Under the pieces are notes generated by a model, which saw only the letters and a list, made by a program, of their open reading frames with translations, ran no database searches and was not told the DNA's origin. From JANQFV01 sp964468185 (lineage in GTDB: Bacteria; Planctomycetota; Phycisphaerae; UBA1845; Fen-1342), in contig CAYXTR010000024.1 in the NCBI GenBank assembly GCA_964468185.1, positions 12,565-76,564 of the forward strand: DNA of 64,000 nucleotides, written 5' to 3'. Both the position numbers and the translations under genes were made by a program. The stretch's first letter is position 1; every line of letters begins with the position of its first letter. This document shows positions 60,625-64,000 of this stretch, piece by piece.

Positions 60625-62000
60625 CGACCGGTCCCGGAACCCGGACGCTGACCACCGGCTGATCCTCGATTACCGCCCGGGGCTTCACCTGCGCCTGGTG
60701 GTTGCTCGCCCGGTACGCGGACAGGCTGGCCGTCGCGCAGCGCCGCTTGGCCGGCTGTGACCACGCGCTGGCCGGGTTCAATTCCGCTGAGAACCTGGGT
60801 CGTCTCGTCCTGCTCAATCCCGACCTTAACCACCTGCCGGTGCGCTTTGCCTTGTTTAACGTGGAAGACGTAGCGCTCGCCCGTCGGTGCGGTCATGACG
60901 GCTTCGGCAGGGACGAGCACGGCATCGGCGGCCCGCCTCAACTCGAGCTTCAGTCGGGCGAACATGTGCGGAACAATCTCGGCCGGCTCGGTCAGCTTGG
61001 CCTCGACCGTCCGCGTGCGCATCGCCTCGTCCAGTTGGGGATAGACGCGCGTGATCTCGGCAGCGAACGCCCGGTTGTTGAGAGCATCGAGCGTGGCCTG
61101 AAGCCGAAGGCCCGGCCGGACGGCAGAGGCCTGCGCCTCGGGCACCGCAAAGCGAATGACCAGCGAGTCCCGAGCGTACATCTCCAACAGCGGGCTGCGC
61201 GGCGTGGCCAAGTCCCCGGGACGAACGTGCACGGCGGTGATCACGCCGTCGAACGGCGAGGTTATCACGCATTCCGCCAGGTTCGCCCTGACCAGTGTCA
61301 GGCGGGCGGCCGCCTCCGTCACCGCCGCCTCTTGCACGGCGATCTCGGTTTCGGTCGGTCCGGCCTCAAGTATCCGCAGGCTCTGGCGAGCGGCGCCCAG
61401 TTCGGCCTCGGCCATTTCAAGGGTGGTTTGGGCGTCGTCGAGTTCGTCCTGCGTGGCCGCATTAACGCTCGAAACGCGCTCGATCCGTTCCAGCGAGGTT
61501 TTGGCAAACTCCCGTTTTGCCGCCGCCGCCGACACCAGCGCTTTTGCCCGCTCCACCTCCTCGGGGCGAGCGCCGGCCTTCAGGTCGGCCAGATTGGCCC
61601 GGGCGACCGCCAAAGCCGCCTCAGCCGCCTGAGCTTCAGCGTGATAAACCTCGCGGTCAATTTCAATGAGTCGATCGGCCGCGCGCCCCGTGTCACCGTT
61701 GCGTTGCGGGCCCTGGACTTCGTCGCCCTCCCGCCATGGGCAATACGCGATCGGACCTTCCTTGGTTGCAGCGATGACGACCGCATTGGTCGCCACCACT
61801 TCGCCACTGAGTTCCAGTCGCTGGACGATCTCGCCTCGGCGCGCCAGCTGGACTTCAACCTGCAGCGGCCTGGGCTGCTTCGCCGCGTTGCCCGGCGATG
61901 GTTGGGCAGCATCACTCGAACGGCCATACCAGACGGCTGCGGCGCCGGCCAGTACGGTGAAGATGACTAAGATAGGCACGAATCGTGCGACGTTATTCAT
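60621..62000 (-). CDS. RND efflux periplasmic adaptor (MFP/HlyD family)
   Basis: The 459-residue protein has an N-terminal helix, a beta-barrel/lipoyl part and a long coiled-coil hairpin (about residues 110-260) of the membrane-fusion family, plus CVITSPFDGVITAVHVRPGD in the lipoyl domain. The start is the ATG at 62000 rather than the TTG at 62003. The C-terminus is a Gly/Pro-rich tail. It bridges the RND pump to an outer-membrane channel. Confidence 0.92.
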   Translation of the reverse strand: MNNVARFVPILVIFTVLAGAAAVWYGRSSDAAQPSPGNAAKQPRPLQVEVQLARRGEIVQRLELSGEVVATNAVVIAATKEGPIAYCPWREGDEVQGPQRNGDTGRAADRLIEIDREVYHAEAQAAEAALAVARANLADLKAGARPEEVERAKALVSAAAAKREFAKTSLERIERVSSVNAATQDELDDAQTTLEMAEAELGAARQSLRILEAGPTETEIAVQEAAVTEAAARLTLVRANLAECVITSPFDGVITAVHVRPGDLATPRSPLLEMYARDSLVIRFAVPEAQASAVRPGLRLQATLDALNNRAFAAEITRVYPQLDEAMRTRTVEAKLTEPAEIVPHMFARLKLELRRAADAVLVPAEAVMTAPTGERYVFHVKQGKAHRQVVKVGIEQDETTQVLSGIEPGQRVVTAGQAALRDGQPVRVPGEQPPGAGEAPGGNRGSAGGQRPGSGTGR

Positions 62001-62225
62001 CAAGGTTGCTCACTTCGTCCGACGCAACCGGCTGGGCTCTTGGGACAGCGACCATCTGCGGAGCGATCCGGCCGTACGACGTTACTGATCGCTACTTGGC
62101 CACCGTTGCGCCGGCACCTGGAAACCCGAGTCACGAGAAGGCAGCGAGCCGGGCCACGCGTGCCTGGCTCGCTGCTCAGGAAGACTGGGTTGTCCCAGCG
62201 TCGAATGTGCTTGGCCGTCCGACAG

Positions 62226-62825
62226 TTATGGCTGTGACGTTCCGTGACCGCGGCAGCCGTGCGAACAGCCGGCGTGAGGGACGCGCGCGGGTGGGGCGGC
62301 ATCGGACGCGCGACCCTCGGGCTTCGGCCCATGATCACCGACGGCGTGTCCCGAACACTTGCCGGGATCGCACCGCTCGGGGCCATGTCCGGGACATTTC
62401 GCCGGGTCGCAGCCTTCCGGACCATGGCCTGGACACTTGCTCGGACCACATCCGCCAGGACCGTGACATGGGCAACTTGCCGGATCACACTGGGCACGGT
62501 CGCAGCGGGCGGACCGTTCGGCCGTATTCGCCTTGTCCGCGTGACAGGTGGCGGGGTCGCAACCCCCGGGGCCGTGCCCCGGACACTTCGCCGGAGCACA
62601 CTGGGCAGGTTCGCAGCCCTTCGCGGCGTGGCATCGCTCGGGTGTACACTTCCCGCTGAGGTCCCGCTCGCAAAGGCCCGCCGCGCGGATCGCCTGGCAG
62701 GTCTCAGCGGATGTAGTTAATTCGGTTTCCTGTGCCGGCGCTGATTGAGTGTCGGCGTTCCAACCCACGGCAACCAGCGACAACATGCCGGTCGCGCCCA
62801 GAATCGCTACGAATGTCTTCACCAT
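62226..62825 (-). CDS. Exported Cys-rich repeat protein
   Basis: The 199-residue protein starts at an ATG with AGAGGAG upstream and has a short hydrophobic N-terminus (VAILGATGMLSLVAV). From about residue 60 it has 13-residue repeats of the form CPGHGPxxCDPxK, giving over 20 cysteines and many His, a clear metal-binding repeat. Copy number is about five. Its position between the efflux adaptor and the Spy-like protein suggests periplasmic metal buffering. It does not resemble classic metallothioneins. Confidence 0.78.
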   Translation of the reverse strand: MVKTFVAILGATGMLSLVAVGWNADTQSAPAQETELTTSAETCQAIRAAGLCERDLSGKCTPERCHAAKGCEPAQCAPAKCPGHGPGGCDPATCHADKANTAERSARCDRAQCDPASCPCHGPGGCGPSKCPGHGPEGCDPAKCPGHGPERCDPGKCSGHAVGDHGPKPEGRASDAAPPARVPHAGCSHGCRGHGTSQP

Positions 62826-62851
62826 CTTCGTTTGACTCCTCTCTTGAATGC

Positions 62852-63400
62852 TCAAGGTTTAGCTGATCCGCTGTAGCCGCCACCCCCGGCACCATGCATT
62901 TCGCACGTAGCTCCGGGCCCCTCCCCGCCGCAGGGGCAAATGCGCTGACTGATCAACTCGTCGAATTGAGTTCGCTGCGCGGGCGTCAGTTGCTCGCGCT
63001 GGTTGAGCAGGTGCTGCACCACGCGTCCCTGCACGCGCCTCTGCAGGGCAGAGATTCGGTCAAGCTGAGCATGGATCGCCTCCTGGTCAGGCGTGTCCGC
63101 CGTCAGCAGCTCGCCGAGCTTCGCACGCTCGGCGGCACATTCCTTGCGCAAAGTGGCGACGTCCGCCATCAGTGCTTCCTGAGCCGCGGCGAAATGCTGC
63201 TTCTGTTCGGGAAAAAGGTCGATCGAATCGAACAGATGCGACTGGAGCAAGGCGGGCCTCATGCCGGGGCCGCCACATCGGCCATCACCCATCTGCCGCA
63301 CCTTCTGCACGGCGAGCGTTGATCCGAAACCCACGTTGAAGGCAAGTGAGACAATGAGCAGCAGCCAGACGCCGCCCGTAATCGCGAAGACACGTCGCAT
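62852..63400 (-). CDS. Spy/CpxP/CnrX-like periplasmic metal-resistance protein
   Basis: The 182-residue protein has a signal anchor (VFAITGGVWLLLIVSLAFN) and a helical hairpin region (about residues 60-145) with LRKECAAERAKLGELLTADT and RRVQGRVVQHLLNQREQL, characteristic of periplasmic heavy-metal sensors/chaperones of the Spy/CnrX type. C-terminal cysteines (ICPCGGEGPGATCEMHG) could bind metal. Its stop overlaps the TTG that precedes the Cys-rich gene. It follows the anti-sigma gene by three bases, as in CnrYXH-type systems. Confidence 0.83.
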   Translation of the reverse strand: MRRVFAITGGVWLLLIVSLAFNVGFGSTLAVQKVRQMGDGRCGGPGMRPALLQSHLFDSIDLFPEQKQHFAAAQEALMADVATLRKECAAERAKLGELLTADTPDQEAIHAQLDRISALQRRVQGRVVQHLLNQREQLTPAQRTQFDELISQRICPCGGEGPGATCEMHGAGGGGYSGSAKP

Positions 63401-63403
63401 GGC

Positions 63404-63895
63404 TCACTCCTCCCCTTCGTTGCCAGGGTTGATCGCTGCGAGGTAGCGGGATGCGAACGATTCCCCTGGGGCAGCCTCGAACCACTCGCCGACAACGGCG
63501 TCCGCTGCTGCCTGGGAATCGTCTCTGCCGGCATCCGTCTGCTGCGCCGTTGAAAGTTCAGTCGCGCCCCAGGCACCGATCGCAAACGCGGCCACCGCCG
63601 CGGCAGCGCGCATCGGAGCCGAGTTGAGCCGCCACCAGCGGCGCGGCGTCTGCTTGAAAGAGAGGCCTGTCCGCTGCCGCTCTTCAGCGGCTGCGAGGAC
63701 GCGCGAAGCGAAGCCCAACGGCACCGGCGGCGTCTGCACTCCGGCCAGAACGCCGGCCGAAACATCGACGCGAGCCATCTCGGCGCGACATGCCGGGCAC
63801 TCCGCCAGATGGGCCTTCACCGCTCGGTGGGCTTCCGCCGGCAGTTCGCCCGCGGCGTAGGCGGTCAGTTGTTCTTTCACGGCTTCACAGCGCAT
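63404..63895 (-). CDS. Zinc-finger (zf-HC2) anti-sigma factor
   Basis: The 163-residue protein has the ZAS motif HLAECPACRAEM with His29, Cys33 and Cys36, followed by a transmembrane helix at about residues 93-112 (APMRAAAAVAAFAIGAWGA) and a periplasmic domain. It would hold an ECF sigma factor at the membrane until a signal arrives. The sigma gene is expected just upstream of this start and beyond the window. GAGGAG lies about eight bases before the ATG. Confidence 0.85.
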   Translation of the reverse strand: MRCEAVKEQLTAYAAGELPAEAHRAVKAHLAECPACRAEMARVDVSAGVLAGVQTPPVPLGFASRVLAAAEERQRTGLSFKQTPRRWWRLNSAPMRAAAAVAAFAIGAWGATELSTAQQTDAGRDDSQAAADAVVGEWFEAAPGESFASRYLAAINPGNEGEE

Positions 63896-63911
63896 CGGCT
63901 AGCTCCTCAAT

Positions 63912-63998
63912 TCAACAAACGGGTAAGAGCTGGGAATCCCCCTCGGGTAACACTTCACCCGTCTGCAGGATTTTCTGAGATTTTTGCCGGATAGGGCT
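63912..63998 (-). other. Possible 3' end of an upstream gene at the window edge
   Basis: A minus-strand frame is open from the window edge and ends TGA at 63912-63914, with the visible end LQTGEVLPEGDSQLLPVC. It stops 16 bases before the anti-sigma start, and the GAGGAG site lies between, as in a coupled operon. The sequence does not clearly resemble an ECF sigma C-terminus, and the length is too short to identify. It may equally be non-coding leader. Confidence 0.25.
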
Positions 63999-64000
63999 TG

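Noticed and set aside
26393..64000. Right-hand attachment repeat
   Set aside because: Short matches to CCGCCTCC occur (for example near 44030 and 48320) but none matches more than about ten bases of the ssrA end, so no attR was assigned.
1..64000. CRISPR array
   Set aside because: No regularly spaced direct repeats of 24-40 bases were found. The only array-like region, 48346-48513, has contiguous 21-base units without spacers.
1..64000. tRNA and rRNA genes
   Set aside because: No cloverleaf with a T-arm GTTCGA-type motif was found except in ssrA, and no rRNA-like stretch was seen.

Overview
The window is a GC-rich bacterial chromosome segment that most resembles Planctomycetota (Phycisphaerae-like). 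The clues are a membrane protein carrying the zinc ribbon CICGYDLTRNVSGRCPECG that is typical of planctomycetes, the gene for a 214-residue protein family I associate with planctomycetes, many genes without strong Shine-Dalgarno sites, and several apparently leaderless promoters. This placement is inference; no rRNA gene is present.

Left part (1-26 kb), ordinary chromosome: the end of an ETF alpha gene, an M29 aminopeptidase, an MBL/beta-CASP nuclease, a GT9 glycosyltransferase, mnmA, a polysaccharide group (O-antigen ligase-like, unknown anchored protein, flippase), proS, then divergently a Gfo/Idh/MocA oxidoreductase - yidC - inositol monophosphatase operon. Two tandem flagellin genes of 465 codons follow, then trpC, a CPBP protease, guaB and three envelope proteins of unknown function.

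Junction (26.0-27.8 kb): a tmRNA gene (tag ANNGYAMAA) whose 3' end is followed 223 bases later by a tyrosine-recombinase gene. This is the classic layout of a genomic island integrated at ssrA. No second attachment site was found by eye, so the right boundary may lie outside the window.

Island part 1 (27.8-40.8 kb), all on the minus strand and converging on the integrase: (a) a tightly coupled three-gene operon encoding an MBL-fold hydrolase, an E2-E1-JAB triple fusion (ubiquitin-like conjugation and deconjugation in one chain) and a four-helix membrane protein; (b) a module with an AlpA-like HTH protein, an archaeo-eukaryotic-type primase with a possible internally initiated C-terminal product, a HerA/VirD4-like ATPase, three unknown proteins and an ATPase-less Lon (S16) protease-domain protein. 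Part (a) is the best candidate for an unusual system; part (b) looks like the replication or transfer core of an undescribed integrative element.

Island part 2 (40.5-64 kb), stress cargo: an ars operon (arsR, exported ArsC-like phosphatase, arsM, acr3, small Cys protein); a fluoride riboswitch - crcB - DUF190 unit; DUF2062; an mgtE gene broken by one in-frame amber codon; a PaeR7I/XhoI-type restriction-modification pair beside a 21-base minisatellite; then a second arsenic/redox cluster (ArsR, permease with a CSC motif, small thioredoxin, DGC zinc protein, octaheme cytochrome with membrane tail, ArsF and ArsG), a DsrE-like gene with a third ArsR, and an RND efflux pump with adaptor, Cys-rich repeat protein, Spy-like periplasmic metal protein and zinc-finger anti-sigma factor. 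Three ArsR genes each have a recognisable promoter with a candidate operator over the -10 region, and two of these operators share a 13-base core. Together this describes an organism exposed to arsenic, fluoride and heavy metals.
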